Below are positions 7,453 to 14,639 of a stretch of DNA of 32,885 nucleotides, in pieces. Below the pieces are notes generated by a model, which saw only the letters and a list, made by a program, of their open reading frames with translations, had not been told where the DNA came from and made no database searches. Made by a program: the position numbers and the translations under genes. Origin of the DNA: Bacillus sp. J33 (lineage in GTDB: Bacteria; Bacillota; Bacilli; Bacillales; Cytobacillaceae); the NCBI RefSeq assembly GCF_000518885.1, contig NZ_KI912519.1, positions 1 through 32,885 of the forward strand, read 5' to 3'. Numbering within the stretch: the stretch's first letter is position 1; each line of letters starts with the position of its first letter.

Positions 7453-7482
7453 ATATTCAGTATTGAAAACACATATTCCGGC
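7453..7482 (-). promoter_or_regulatory. Sigma-H promoter of spoVS
   Basis: On the minus strand GCCGGAATA (7474-7482) and ACTGAATAT (7453-7461) are separated by 12 bp. The sigma-H consensus is RNAGGAWWW, 11-12 bp, RNNGAATWW: the -10 matches fully and the -35 has one mismatch. spoVS is a known sigma-H gene in B. subtilis, which agrees. The leader would be about 170 nt. Confidence 0.8.
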
Positions 7483-7663
7483 TTGGACAAAAAAAGCAAA
7501 GATTCTTTCTCATTTTTATATTTTTTGACCTATCTGATATCACTTTCAAAATGAATACCTGCCTTAAATTTATGCTTGGATTAGGCTGGTTTTCCTGCCT
7601 ATAAACGTAAAACCTGTACCACTTATGCCACTTGTAAATTTTATGACCCACTTGCCGACGTAA

Positions 7664-7678
7664 CACTTTATTAAAGTG
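7664..7678. promoter_or_regulatory. 15-bp palindrome CACTTTATTAAAGTG
   Basis: The arms CACTTTA and TAAAGTG are perfectly complementary around a single central base. It lies about 190 bp upstream of the spoVS sigma-H promoter and 100 bp past the ymdB terminator site, with no neighbouring gene start. It may be a protein-binding site; I cannot assign a factor. Confidence 0.35.
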
Positions 7679-7730
7679 ATCCAGCCGCTTTTGGCCTTAT
7701 TTTCACAGCTTCCCCTTTCTGATCGGACGC

Positions 7731-7764
7731 AAAAAAACTGCATTCGAACATTTTTCGAATGCAG
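7731..7764 (-). terminator. Intrinsic terminator after ymdB
   Basis: On the minus strand CTGCATTCGAA and TTCGAATGCAG form a perfect stem around a short loop, followed by TTTTTTTGCG. A miniature repeat element separates it from the ymdB stop. Confidence 0.92.
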
Positions 7765-7780
7765 TCAATGTCTTAAGAAA

Positions 7781-7876
7781 AGGCTCTTTTCTCATAAATT
7801 GTTGTTTTTGCTTATTAATTCTGCCCGTTGATTAAGTTTAGTTAGCTGCCCAAAAAGCAACAAACGAAAATAGCCT
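7781..7876 (+). mobile_element. MITE-like miniature element, short form
   Basis: The 96-bp element has imperfect terminal inverted repeats: the left end begins AGGCTCTTTTCTCATAAATT, and the right end read inward begins AGGCTATTTTCGTTTGTTGC. Between them lies GCCCGTTGATT, one end of the GC-rich repeat core. The same two ends, in the opposite orientation and with a longer interior, bound 20627-20840, so this copy looks like an internal deletion of that form. Its right end overlaps the ymdB stop codon (7875-7877). No clear target duplication is visible. It codes for nothing; any mobilising transposase must act in trans. Confidence 0.6.
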
Positions 7877-8672
7877 ATGAATAAAACGGATGATCGTCAT
7901 TTATTAATATCCGGTCAATCTTTTTTGCCAATCCTGTTTTTTGGTTCAGTTCTATAATCGCAGCGCTCAGCTGAGTCCTTCCTTCCTTTGGGACTTCAAA
8001 GCGAACCGGCAATCCGGATATAAATCTTTTGAGCACAGCCTCTTTTTCAACTCCCAATATGCCATCATAAGGGCCTGTCATACCTACATCCGACATGAAG
8101 GCTGTTCCGCCAGGCAAGATCCGGTTATCTGCTGTCTGAACATGTGTGTGTGTACCAATTACGGCAGAAACCTGGCCATCCAAGTACCAGCCCATCGCCT
8201 GCTTCTCACTGGTTGCTTCCGCATGGAAATCAACAAATATATACGGAGTGCGCTCCCGTGCTTCTTTTATTAATTCATCCGCCTTTTGGAAAGGGCAATC
8301 ACTTGGATTCATAAACGTTCTGCCCTGAAGGCTGATGACTGCTACTTCTTCAGCATTATATTTTAAATAGACAATGCCTTTCCCCGGATTATTTGCCGGA
8401 AAGTTGGCCGGCCTCACCATATACTTAGCGCGGTCAATAAATTCAAAAATCTCCTTGTTATCCCATGTATGGTTTCCGAGTGTTACGGCTTGGGCCCCCG
8501 CTTCCAGGAATCCTCGATAAATCTTTTCAGTAATGCCTTTTCCGCCAGCTGCATTTTCCCCATTAATAATGGTTATTTGCGGACGGTATTTTTCTTTAAG
8601 TTTTGGAACATATTCACGGACCATATCGCGTCCCTGCGAACCTACTACGTCTCCGACAAACAAAATATTCAT
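7875..8672 (-). CDS. ymdB: YmdB, metallophosphodiesterase
   Basis: This 265-aa calcineurin-like phosphoesterase of the YmdB family has cyclic-nucleotide phosphodiesterase activity and in B. subtilis controls biofilm and motility gene expression and nanotube formation. The dinuclear metal site is visible in MNILFVGDVVG (D8), INGENAAGGKG, TLGNHTWDNKEI, VDFHAEATSEK and IGTHTHVQTAD. The open frame extends 39 codons upstream, but I place the start at the ATG at 8672. It follows AAAGGGAAATG, gives the canonical MNILFVGD start, and lies downstream of the rny terminator. The TAG stop lies in the end of a miniature repeat, so the last codons may have been shaped by that insertion. Confidence 0.94.
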   Translation of the reverse strand: MNILFVGDVVGSQGRDMVREYVPKLKEKYRPQITIINGENAAGGKGITEKIYRGFLEAGAQAVTLGNHTWDNKEIFEFIDRAKYMVRPANFPANNPGKGIVYLKYNAEEVAVISLQGRTFMNPSDCPFQKADELIKEARERTPYIFVDFHAEATSEKQAMGWYLDGQVSAVIGTHTHVQTADNRILPGGTAFMSDVGMTGPYDGILGVEKEAVLKRFISGLPVRFEVPKEGRTQLSAAIIELNQKTGLAKKIDRILINDDHPFYS

Positions 8673-8797
8673 ATCATTTCCCTTTCTGTTACCTGGTAAT
8701 ACAAAAATTGTATGTATAAAGGCACACTCCTTGCATACCCTATCACTTTTTATAAGTGTAACACAGATTCTGTCTGCTTTATTCAACATGCCCTGTA

Positions 8798-8833
8798 AAA
8801 AGAAATAAAGCGATGCTTGTGCATCGCTTTATT
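8798..8833 (-). terminator. Intrinsic terminator overlapping the rny stop codon
   Basis: AATAAAGCGATGC and GCATCGCTTTATT form a stem around TTGT (plus strand 8804-8833), and on the minus strand are followed by TCTTTTTACAGG. The rny stop (8829-8831) lies within the stem. It separates rny from ymdB. Confidence 0.85.
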
Positions 8834-10394
8834 TTGCATATTCAACAGCCCTTGTTTCACGGATAACCGTGACTTTAATATGGCCTGGATAATCAAGCTC
8901 TTCTTCAATCTTCTTGCGGATATCCCTTGCCAAACGATGAGCTTCAAGATCATCAATTTGCTCAGGTTTAACCATGATTCGTATTTCGCGTCCCGCTTGG
9001 ATGGCAAATGATTTTTCAACGCCCTCATAAGATTCGGAAATCTCTTCAAGCTTTTCAAGGCGGCGAATATAGTTTTCAAGTGTCTCTCTTCTTGCTCCTG
9101 GTCTTGCTGCCGATAAAGCATCAGCTGCAGCGACAAGCACGGCTATGATCGATGTAGGCTCTGTGTCGCCATGGTGGGAAGCGATACTGTTGATGACAAC
9201 AGGATGCTCCTTATACTTAGTGGCAAGTTCCACACCGATCTCGACATGGCTTCCTTCCACTTCATGGTCAATCGCTTTACCGATATCATGAAGCAATCCA
9301 GCACGCCGGGCCAATGTTTCGTCCTGTCCCAGCTCCGCAGCCAGCAAGCCCGAAAGCTGAGCCACTTCCATTGAATGCTTTAACACATTCTGGCCATAGC
9401 TTGTACGGAATTTTAAACGGCCAAGAATTTTGATTAAATCTGGATGCAGGCCGTGAACCCCAACCTCGAAAGTCGTTTGTTCACCGATTTCACGGATGTG
9501 TTCATCCACTTCACGGCGGGCTTTATCAACCATTTCCTCAATCCGTGCCGGATGGATGCGTCCGTCCTGAACCAGTTTGTCTAAAGCCAAGCGGGCTGTC
9601 TCTCGGCGTATCGGATCAAAACCGGATAAAATAACCGCTTCCGGTGTATCATCGATTATGAGATCAATACCGGTTAGAGTTTCAAGAGTTCTGATATTAC
9701 GGCCCTCACGGCCAATAATGCGTCCTTTCATCTCATCATTTGGCAGGTTGACAACTGAAACCGTAGTTTCTGCAACATGGTCAGCTGCACATCTTTGGAT
9801 AGCCAGCGACAAGATTTCTTTCGCTTTCTTATCTGCGTCCTCTTTCGCTCTAGTCTCGCTCTCTTTTACCATAACAGCGACATCGTGAGCCACTTCCTGC
9901 TCCGTGCGCTCTAAAATGATGGACTTTGCCTCTTCACGAGTTAAGCCTGAGATGCGTTCCAGCTCAGCTTGTTGTTCTTTAACCATCTCGTCCACTTTGC
10001 TTTCCATCTCTTCAATATGCTGTTGTCTTTTGCTAAGAGAATCGTCCCTCTTTTCTAAAAGTGCTTCACGTTTATCTAACGTTTCATCTTTGCGATCAAG
10101 GTTCTCTTCTTTTTGCATTAAACGATTTTCTTGTTTTTGCAGTTCATTTCTTCGATCACGAATTTCACTTTCCGCATCTGTGCGAAGCCTGTGAATTTCA
10201 TCCTTCGCTTCAAGCAGGGCTTCTTTCTTAGTAGCCTCCGCCTCTCGCTTTGCGTCTTCCAAAATCTGCTCAGCAGCATCTTTAGCTCCTGCGATTTTAG
10301 CTTCTGCAATGGATTTGCGAACAAAATAGCCAACAAAAGCACCGACGATTAGGCCAAGCAAAATGGAGATGATTGCTGTCAAAAGATCCATCAT
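8829..10394 (-). CDS. rny: Ribonuclease Y
   Basis: RNase Y is the membrane-anchored endoribonuclease that starts decay of much mRNA in Bacillus and is the scaffold of the degradosome-like network. The 521-aa protein has an N-terminal membrane segment (about 4-24, [20 protein letters not shown]), and a long charged coiled coil (about 30-200). A KH domain follows ([20 protein letters not shown], about 215-275), then an HD domain with [13 protein letters not shown] (near 365-378) and SHHGDTEP. Two ATG codons are in tandem at 10394 and 10391. The spacing from GGAGGTGAA favours the second slightly, but I keep the first. It is separated from recA by 744 bp that include a candidate structured leader. 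Its specificity factor RicA is encoded in the same window. Confidence 0.97.
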   Translation of the reverse strand: MMDLLTAIISILLGLIVGAFVGYFVRKSIAEAKIAGAKDAAEQILEDAKREAEATKKEALLEAKDEIHRLRTDAESEIRDRRNELQKQENRLMQKEENLDRKDETLDKREALLEKRDDSLSKRQQHIEEMESKVDEMVKEQQAELERISGLTREEAKSIILERTEQEVAHDVAVMVKESETRAKEDADKKAKEILSLAIQRCAADHVAETTVSVVNLPNDEMKGRIIGREGRNIRTLETLTGIDLIIDDTPEAVILSGFDPIRRETARLALDKLVQDGRIHPARIEEMVDKARREVDEHIREIGEQTTFEVGVHGLHPDLIKILGRLKFRTSYGQNVLKHSMEVAQLSGLLAAELGQDETLARRAGLLHDIGKAIDHEVEGSHVEIGVELATKYKEHPVVINSIASHHGDTEPTSIIAVLVAAADALSAARPGARRETLENYIRRLEKLEEISESYEGVEKSFAIQAGREIRIMVKPEQIDDLEAHRLARDIRKKIEEELDYPGHIKVTVIRETRAVEYAK

Positions 10395-10501
10395 TTCACC
10401 TCCTCTTGCTATGAACTTGTTTGTGTTACGTTTTTTAAAGTGTCGGCATGTACATTGTCCAATTCAATATACAGCACTAAGGCTTTTAAACGTTTCAATC
10501 T

Positions 10502-10612
10502 AAAAAAAACACTGGGCACCCTTATCGGCGGCAAACATAAAATTGCCGCTCCCGTCCTGGGAGCGATTAGCTTATGAACTCAGCCGATGGAGCCTGAGCC
10601 AGACAAAGGTCT
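10502..10612 (-). ncRNA. Candidate structured leader RNA upstream of rny
   Basis: On the minus strand a closing helix ACCTTTGTC (10602-10610) with GATAAGGGT (10518-10526) has 9 pairs including two wobbles. It encloses three hairpins: GGCTCAG/CTGAGTT (10594-10600 with 10577-10583), CGCTCCC/GGGAGCG (10559-10565 with 10547-10553) and GGCAA/TTGCC (10543-10547 with 10530-10534). The last two compete for 10547-10549. Nine bases after the closing helix come eight T (10502-10509). This is the layout of a junction RNA that could attenuate transcription into rny. I compared it from memory with T-box, M-box, ydaO and other known riboswitches and found no match. It could be a decayed repeat instead. Confidence 0.42.
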
Positions 10613-10802
10613 AACTCGGAAAATAATTCCTTACATATAAAAATGTAAAATATACATGTTTAATTGTAAAGCTGTGGAATTTTATTGTCAAGGGGTTGTC
10701 CCAGGGGCTTTTCTTAATATTTCGATTGATTTGAACTCTTCTGAATTATACCTGCTTCTCAAGTTCAAGCTCTAATGGATCCTAAATATTTTTTGGGTAC
10801 TG

Positions 10803-10995
10803 TTAACCCGGGGTGTTCATTTCCGCTCCGGGCACTCGCTTTCCGCTGGCTGGCGGTCCGGGAGCTCCTCGGCGCGCCGCGCCTGTGGGACCTCGCTTTG
10901 ATTCGGACTCCCAAAGGAATTTGACCAGCCTCGAATAAACATCCCGCGAAGGAAATGCGAGAGCATTTGGATCTTGTGCCTTCCGCTTCAATCAA
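10803..10995 (-). repeat. Composite copy of the GC-rich intergenic repeat
   Basis: Read on the minus strand it begins TTGATTGAAGCGGAAGGCAC (near 10993) and ends GGAGCGGAAATGAACA (near 10814). Its first half contains GCGGGATGTTTATTCGAGG, close to the interior of the element near 20740. Its second half (GCCGAGGAGCTCCCGGACCG, then GCGGAAAGCGAGTGCC) is close to the copy at 122-256. It therefore joins segments that are separate in the other copies. The open frames across it are artefacts of its composition. Confidence 0.7.
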
Positions 10996-11099
10996 TACGT
11001 GCTAAATAGTTAATGATCACAGCTATGTTAGATCATTCAAGTAAAAGTCCTTTTAGAGTATAGATCCAGATACATCAACATAATCCACTGCACATCTAC

Positions 11100-11131
11100 A
11101 AAAAAAGCAAAGCCATCCTCGGCTTTGCTTT
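11100..11131 (-). terminator. Intrinsic terminator after recA
   Basis: On the minus strand AAAGCAAAGCC and GGCTTTGCTTT pair perfectly around GAGGAT and run into TTTTGT. It lies 8 bp past the recA stop. Confidence 0.92.
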
Positions 11132-11138
11132 CTTTGGA

Positions 11139-12179
11139 TTAATCGATTAGCTCAAATTCTTCCTGCTCTTCGTCTCCGCTGATTACTTTTTCCTCATCAA
11201 GGCCATAATGCTCACGGATTTGCTTTTGGATAACAAGGCGGATATCAGGGTTTTCCTTCAGGAATACCTTGGCATTTTCACGGCCCTGTCCTAGGCGCTC
11301 TTCGTTGAATGAATACCATGAACCGCTCTTTTGGACAATATCCAGTTCAGAGCCAAGGTCAATGATTTCACCTTCTTTGGAAATACCTTCTCCATACATA
11401 ATATCCACTTCTGCTACACGGAATGGAGGAGCTACTTTGTTTTTGACAACTTTAATCTTTGTCTTGTTTCCGACCATTTCATTGCCCTGCTTTAACGTTT
11501 CAGCACGGCGAACTTCAAGACGGACAGAAGAATAGAATTTTAAAGCGCGGCCGCCTGGAGTTGTTTCTGGGTTTCCGAACATTACGCCGACTTTTTCACG
11601 GATCTGGTTAATGAAAATTGCAATTGTTTTGGACTTATTGATCGCACCTGAAAGTTTGCGAAGTGCCTGGGACATTAAGCGGGCCTGCAAACCTACGTGT
11701 GAGTCACCCATTTCACCTTCAATTTCAGCCTTTGGCACAAGGGCTGCAACAGAGTCAATTACTAGAATATCAATTGCCCCGCTTCGCACAAGCGCTTCTG
11801 CAATTTCAAGAGCCTGCTCGCCTGTATCCGGCTGAGAAAGAAGAAGCTCATCAATATTAACACCTAGTTTTTGTGCATAAACAGGGTCAAGAGCATGTTC
11901 AGCATCAATGAATGCTGCTTGTCCGCCGCCTGCCTGTACTTCTGCAATCGCATGAAGAGCTACGGTTGTTTTACCTGAACTTTCAGGTCCATAGATCTCA
12001 ATAATACGGCCTCTTGGATAGCCGCCTACCCCTAGAGCTGCATCAAGAGCAAGGGATCCGCTTGGAACAGTAGAAACTTTGCGGTCCGTTTGTTCACCGA
12101 GTTTCATGATAGAACCTTTACCAAATTGCTTTTCTATTTGCTTTAACGCCATTTCAAGAGCTGCTTGACGATCACTCAC
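11139..12179 (-). CDS. recA: Recombinase A
   Basis: RecA forms the ATP-dependent filament on single-stranded DNA, pairs homologous strands and activates LexA self-cleavage. The 346-aa protein has the Walker A motif GPESSGKTT (about 64-72), the Walker B strand [16 protein letters not shown], loop L1/L2 regions ([29 protein letters not shown]) and the acidic C-terminal tail ([10 protein letters not shown]). Translation starts at a GTG at 12179, preceded by AAGGAGGAACTATTA. The gene has its own promoter (12254-12282) and a LexA box (12292-12305), and terminators on both sides isolate it as one transcription unit apart from cinA, although the two are often linked in Firmicutes. Confidence 0.98.
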   Translation of the reverse strand: MSDRQAALEMALKQIEKQFGKGSIMKLGEQTDRKVSTVPSGSLALDAALGVGGYPRGRIIEIYGPESSGKTTVALHAIAEVQAGGGQAAFIDAEHALDPVYAQKLGVNIDELLLSQPDTGEQALEIAEALVRSGAIDILVIDSVAALVPKAEIEGEMGDSHVGLQARLMSQALRKLSGAINKSKTIAIFINQIREKVGVMFGNPETTPGGRALKFYSSVRLEVRRAETLKQGNEMVGNKTKIKVVKNKVAPPFRVAEVDIMYGEGISKEGEIIDLGSELDIVQKSGSWYSFNEERLGQGRENAKVFLKENPDIRLVIQKQIREHYGLDEEKVISGDEEQEEFELID

Positions 12180-12253
12180 TAATAGTTCCTCCTTTATATA
12201 GACGAATCTGCCTTTTGCTTAGATCCGTTTGTCTCATCTCATAACATATCTCT

Positions 12254-12282
12254 ACTATAAACCTTTTTCTAGCATTTGTCGA
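12254..12282 (-). promoter_or_regulatory. Sigma-A promoter of recA
   Basis: On the minus strand TCGACA (12277-12282) and TATAGT (12254-12259) are spaced by exactly 17 bp; each differs from consensus at one position. The leader is about 70 nt. Confidence 0.78.
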
Positions 12283-12291
12283 GCAAAAAGT

Positions 12292-12305
12292 CGAACATCC
12301 ATTCG
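12292..12305. promoter_or_regulatory. LexA (SOS/Cheo) box of recA
   Basis: CGAACATCCATTCG (plus strand; CGAATGGATGTTCG on the minus strand) matches the Bacillus LexA consensus CGAACNNNNGTTCG at all but one fixed position. It lies 9 bp upstream of the -35 element, where LexA can occlude RNA polymerase. Confidence 0.8.
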
Positions 12306-12347
12306 ATTTTTTTACAGCCTTATTTCGGGCGGAAAATGGCAAAACCT

Positions 12348-12374
12348 GCTGGCGAAAATCGAATTTTGGCCAGC
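12348..12374. repeat. Inverted repeat upstream of the recA operator
   Basis: GCTGGCGAAAAT and ATTTTGGCCAGC are complementary with one mismatch around CGA. No T-run follows on either strand, so it is not a typical terminator. It could be a binding site or a relic of a repeat. Confidence 0.45.
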
Positions 12375-12439
12375 AAAAGAAAGTTAAATATCGCATTTCC
12401 CTTCGAATTCTGTGTATTTTTTTGCCTCAAAGACTGTTG

Positions 12440-12640
12440 TTTTACTTATAAATTTTGCCCGTTGATTTCAGCACGGGGCACTCAAGCTGTCTTCAGAGAG
12501 AAATGATAGCCTCATCGGCAATACCTCTAAAGGAAGGGTCTCCATACTCCAGCGGGAATTGGATCTGCTTCCTCGTATACACCCCCTCGCAAAAAGAATG
12601 CGAAATACGTTAAGCAGAATCGCTCGCAACTGCTCCAAAC
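12440..12640 (-). repeat. Decayed copy of the GC-rich intergenic repeat
   Basis: TTATAAATTTTGCCCGTTGA (from 12448) followed by TTTCAGCACGGGGCACTC is the same end as at 7815-7833 and 20780 (reverse). On the minus strand the tract ends GCCGATGAGGCT...GTGCTGAAATCAACGGGC, the same order as the repeat at 122-256 with many substitutions. Its far boundary is uncertain. Confidence 0.5.
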
Positions 12641-12681
12641 AGAAAATTGTCAAGACAAAATAATTAACTCCTTTAACACTA

Positions 12682-12718
12682 TAAAAAAAATCAGAACACC
12701 TTTTCAGGCACTCTGATC
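12682..12718 (-). terminator. Intrinsic terminator at the cinA end
   Basis: On the minus strand ATCAGAGTGCCT pairs with AGGTGTTCTGAT (two wobble pairs) and is followed by eight T. The last few cinA codons and its stop (12704-12706) lie within the hairpin. Confidence 0.85.
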
Positions 12719-13954
12719 CTCTTTCAATGCTTTTATAAGAAAGTGGCAGCCGTATTTTACCGTACGGATTCTATTGGCCGCTCTTGAGCCGCCCATATTC
12801 AGCTTCTCCGTCCGGGCCGGCCTCCCTTTTATCCAAATACCTATATATACTGTTCCGACGGGTTTTCCTTCAAGTTCATCAGGCCCGGCAACCCCTGTAA
12901 AGCTGATGCCGATGTCTGCATTTGTCAGACTGGCAACACTTTCTGCAAGTTCTTCTGCGCATTGGGTACTGACAACCCCATGATTCTCAATGGTTTCTTT
13001 GCGCACTTTCAGAACGTTTGACTTCACTTCGTTTGTATAGCAGACAACTCCGCCCTTAAGATGTCCACCAGCTCCAGGAATCGATGTGAATTCCTGCTGG
13101 AACATACCTCCCGTTAAACTTTCCGCAGCCGAAATAGTCATATTCTTTTCCTTAAGCAGCTTCGTAAGTTCGTACATTAGGGAAGTGTCATCATACCCAT
13201 AGAAAAATTCGCCGACCCGTTCCATAATTTTCGCTTCAGCCTCATCAATCAGCACCATCGCCATTTCAGCCTGGCTGTGCTTGGCTGTTAATCTAAGTGT
13301 AACTTCCCCATCAGATGCAAGCGGTGCAATGGTCGGATTGCTTTGTGCATCGATTATATCCTCAATTTCTGTTTCCAGCATCGCTTCTCCTATGCCAAAA
13401 AAGCGCAATACACGGGAAATGATCACATCATCTGTTTCAAGCTTGGATTGAATGGCAGGAAAAGCATGTTTAAGGAACATCGGCTCCATTTCTTTTGGCG
13501 GTCCTGGCAGAAGCATATAAACATGCTTTCCTGAGTCGGAGATCATACCCGGTGCCATACCATGCTCATTGGGAAGAACCTGGGCATCTTCAAGTACCAA
13601 TGCCTGCTTTTTATTGTTTTCGGTCATTTCCCTGCTGGTCCGCGCAAAATACAGCTGAATGGACTCAAGAGCCTGTTCATCCATGACAAGTTTTTTGCCA
13701 ATGTGGCGGGCAATCGTTTCTTTTGTCAAATCATCCTTTGTCGGACCTAGCCCGCCTGTAAAAATGATTAAATTGGAGCGTCCTTCTGCAATTTTTATCA
13801 CTGACTTTAACCTTTCGGGGTTATCGCCAACTACAGTATGATAAAACACATTAATGCCCAGTTCAGCAAGCTGCTGGGAAAGAAAGCGGGCATTTGTATT
13901 GACAATTTGCCCAAGCAAAAGCTCGGACCCGACAGCAATAATTTCTGCGTTCAT
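12704..13954 (-). CDS. cinA: CinA, competence/damage-inducible protein with nicotinamide-nucleotide amidase domain
   Basis: The 416-aa two-domain protein has an N-terminal molybdopterin-binding-like domain with ADP-ribose pyrophosphatase-type activity in homologues ([50 protein letters not shown]). The C-terminal domain deamidates nicotinamide mononucleotide ([51 protein letters not shown]). It takes part in pyridine nucleotide salvage. The ATG follows AAAAGGGGGGGAGTTGA and lies 24 bp past the pgsA stop, so it is probably read from the ymfK-rodZ-pgsA unit. Although named for competence, in this window it is cut off from recA by its own terminator. Confidence 0.96.
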   Translation of the reverse strand: MNAEIIAVGSELLLGQIVNTNARFLSQQLAELGINVFYHTVVGDNPERLKSVIKIAEGRSNLIIFTGGLGPTKDDLTKETIARHIGKKLVMDEQALESIQLYFARTSREMTENNKKQALVLEDAQVLPNEHGMAPGMISDSGKHVYMLLPGPPKEMEPMFLKHAFPAIQSKLETDDVIISRVLRFFGIGEAMLETEIEDIIDAQSNPTIAPLASDGEVTLRLTAKHSQAEMAMVLIDEAEAKIMERVGEFFYGYDDTSLMYELTKLLKEKNMTISAAESLTGGMFQQEFTSIPGAGGHLKGGVVCYTNEVKSNVLKVRKETIENHGVVSTQCAEELAESVASLTNADIGISFTGVAGPDELEGKPVGTVYIGIWIKGRPARTEKLNMGGSRAANRIRTVKYGCHFLIKALKEDQSA

Positions 13955-13978
13955 TCAACTCCCCCCCTTTTTACCTGA

Positions 13979-14557
13979 TTATTTTGAATTAATAAAGGCT
14001 TGTTTGTTTTTTGCGAAGTAGTCCCATCCGGACCAGATTGTAAAGAACATAGCCACCCAAAGAGCGATTATATCAAACGGGATCCCAGCCATTTCAAAAA
14101 TAATATTATGCAGAAGCAATGCAGAAATAGCTACAATCTGTGCCCATGTCTTGATTTTGCCCAGCTGATTTGCGGCGACAACTTCTCCTTCCCCCGCCAG
14201 GACAAGCCTTAAACCTGTCACAGCAAATTCACGGCTAATAATGATAATGACGATCCAAGAAGGAGCAAGCCCCAATTCAACAAGAACAATCAGTGCAGCA
14301 GAAACAAGAAGCTTGTCCGCAAGCGGGTCAAGGAATTTCCCCAGATTTGTAACAAGATTATATTTGCGTGCATAGTAGCCATCAACCCAATCGGTAACGG
14401 ATGCAACGATGAATATCAGCGCTCCAACCAGATGGGTAACCGGAAGTATAGTCCCTAGCAGAGCCACTTCCCCCCATGAAAAAGGAACAAGCATCACAAG
14501 TAAGAAAATGGGTATCAGCATGATACGTGAAACAGTAATTTTATTTGGCAGATTCAT
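13979..14557 (-). CDS. pgsA: CDP-diacylglycerol-glycerol-3-phosphate 3-phosphatidyltransferase
   Basis: PgsA makes phosphatidylglycerophosphate, the committed step to phosphatidylglycerol. The integral membrane protein (192 aa) carries the CDP-alcohol phosphotransferase motif in DWVDGYYARKYN...GKFLDPLADKLL (D-G-x2-A-R-x8-G-x3-D-x3-D, about 61-87). Hydrophobic segments cover about 9-30, 38-58, 90-110 and 130-180. I start it at the ATG at 14557, preceded by GGAGGTAATC, rather than four codons earlier; it then begins MNLPNKITVSR like the B. subtilis protein. It lies between rodZ and cinA, the usual order in Bacillus. A modest hairpin at 14606-14639 separates it from rodZ. Confidence 0.97.
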   Translation of the reverse strand: MNLPNKITVSRIMLIPIFLLVMLVPFSWGEVALLGTILPVTHLVGALIFIVASVTDWVDGYYARKYNLVTNLGKFLDPLADKLLVSAALIVLVELGLAPSWIVIIIISREFAVTGLRLVLAGEGEVVAANQLGKIKTWAQIVAISALLLHNIIFEMAGIPFDIIALWVAMFFTIWSGWDYFAKNKQAFINSK

Positions 14558-14605
14558 GATTACCTCCATGTATTGAAACCTTATAAGGTTAATTTTTTAC
14601 ATTAA

Positions 14606-14639
14606 AAGCGAAAATAGTCATCTAATTAAGATGACTATT
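14606..14639 (-). terminator. Hairpin after rodZ, possible partial terminator
   Basis: On the minus strand AATAGTCATCT and AGATGACTATT form a perfect 11-bp stem around TAATT, followed by TTCGCTTTTAATG. The T-run is interrupted and pgsA follows closely, so it probably lowers rather than stops read-through. Confidence 0.6.

Larger units (their letters stand above)
7277..7874. other. Intergenic region between ymdB and spoVS
   Basis: About 600 bp without a gene. It holds the sigma-H promoter of spoVS (7453-7482), a perfect 15-bp palindrome (CACTTTATTAAAGTG, 7664-7678), the ymdB terminator (7731-7764) and a miniature repeat element (7781-7876). The long leader 7277-7450 contains no start codon with a good ribosome site that I can defend. 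Confidence 0.6.
10395..11138. other. Long intergenic region between recA and rny
   Basis: 744 bp without a gene; in B. subtilis pbpX sits here and no remnant is seen. Right to left it holds the recA terminator (11100-11131), 105 bp of plain sequence, a GC-rich repeat (10803-10995), 110 bp with nothing clear, and the candidate structured rny leader (10502-10612). The immediate rny upstream region follows. In it TTGGAC and TTTAAA on the minus strand (10447-10475), spaced by 17 bp, could be a proximal promoter. A more distal one is TTTACA/TACATT (10644-10672), also 17 bp apart. Confidence 0.55.
12180..12703. other. Intergenic region between cinA and recA
   Basis: 524 bp without a gene. It carries the recA promoter and LexA box, an inverted repeat at 12348-12374 and a strongly decayed copy of the GC-rich repeat (12440-12640). 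The frame at 12468-12653 on the minus strand lies wholly in that repeat and has no homologue I recognise. Confidence 0.6.

Noticed and set aside
7457..7666. 69-codon minus-strand frame upstream of spoVS
   Set aside because: It starts with GTG inside a palindrome, lacks a ribosome site and overlaps the sigma-H promoter.
10502..10612. T-box, M-box or c-di-AMP riboswitch ahead of rny
   Set aside because: None of the invariant blocks of those classes is present (for example no AGGGUGGNACCGCG for a T-box).
10765..10995. Two minus-strand frames of 62 and 76 codons between recA and rny
   Set aside because: They coincide with the composite GC-rich repeat and lack a ribosome site; not a pbpX remnant.
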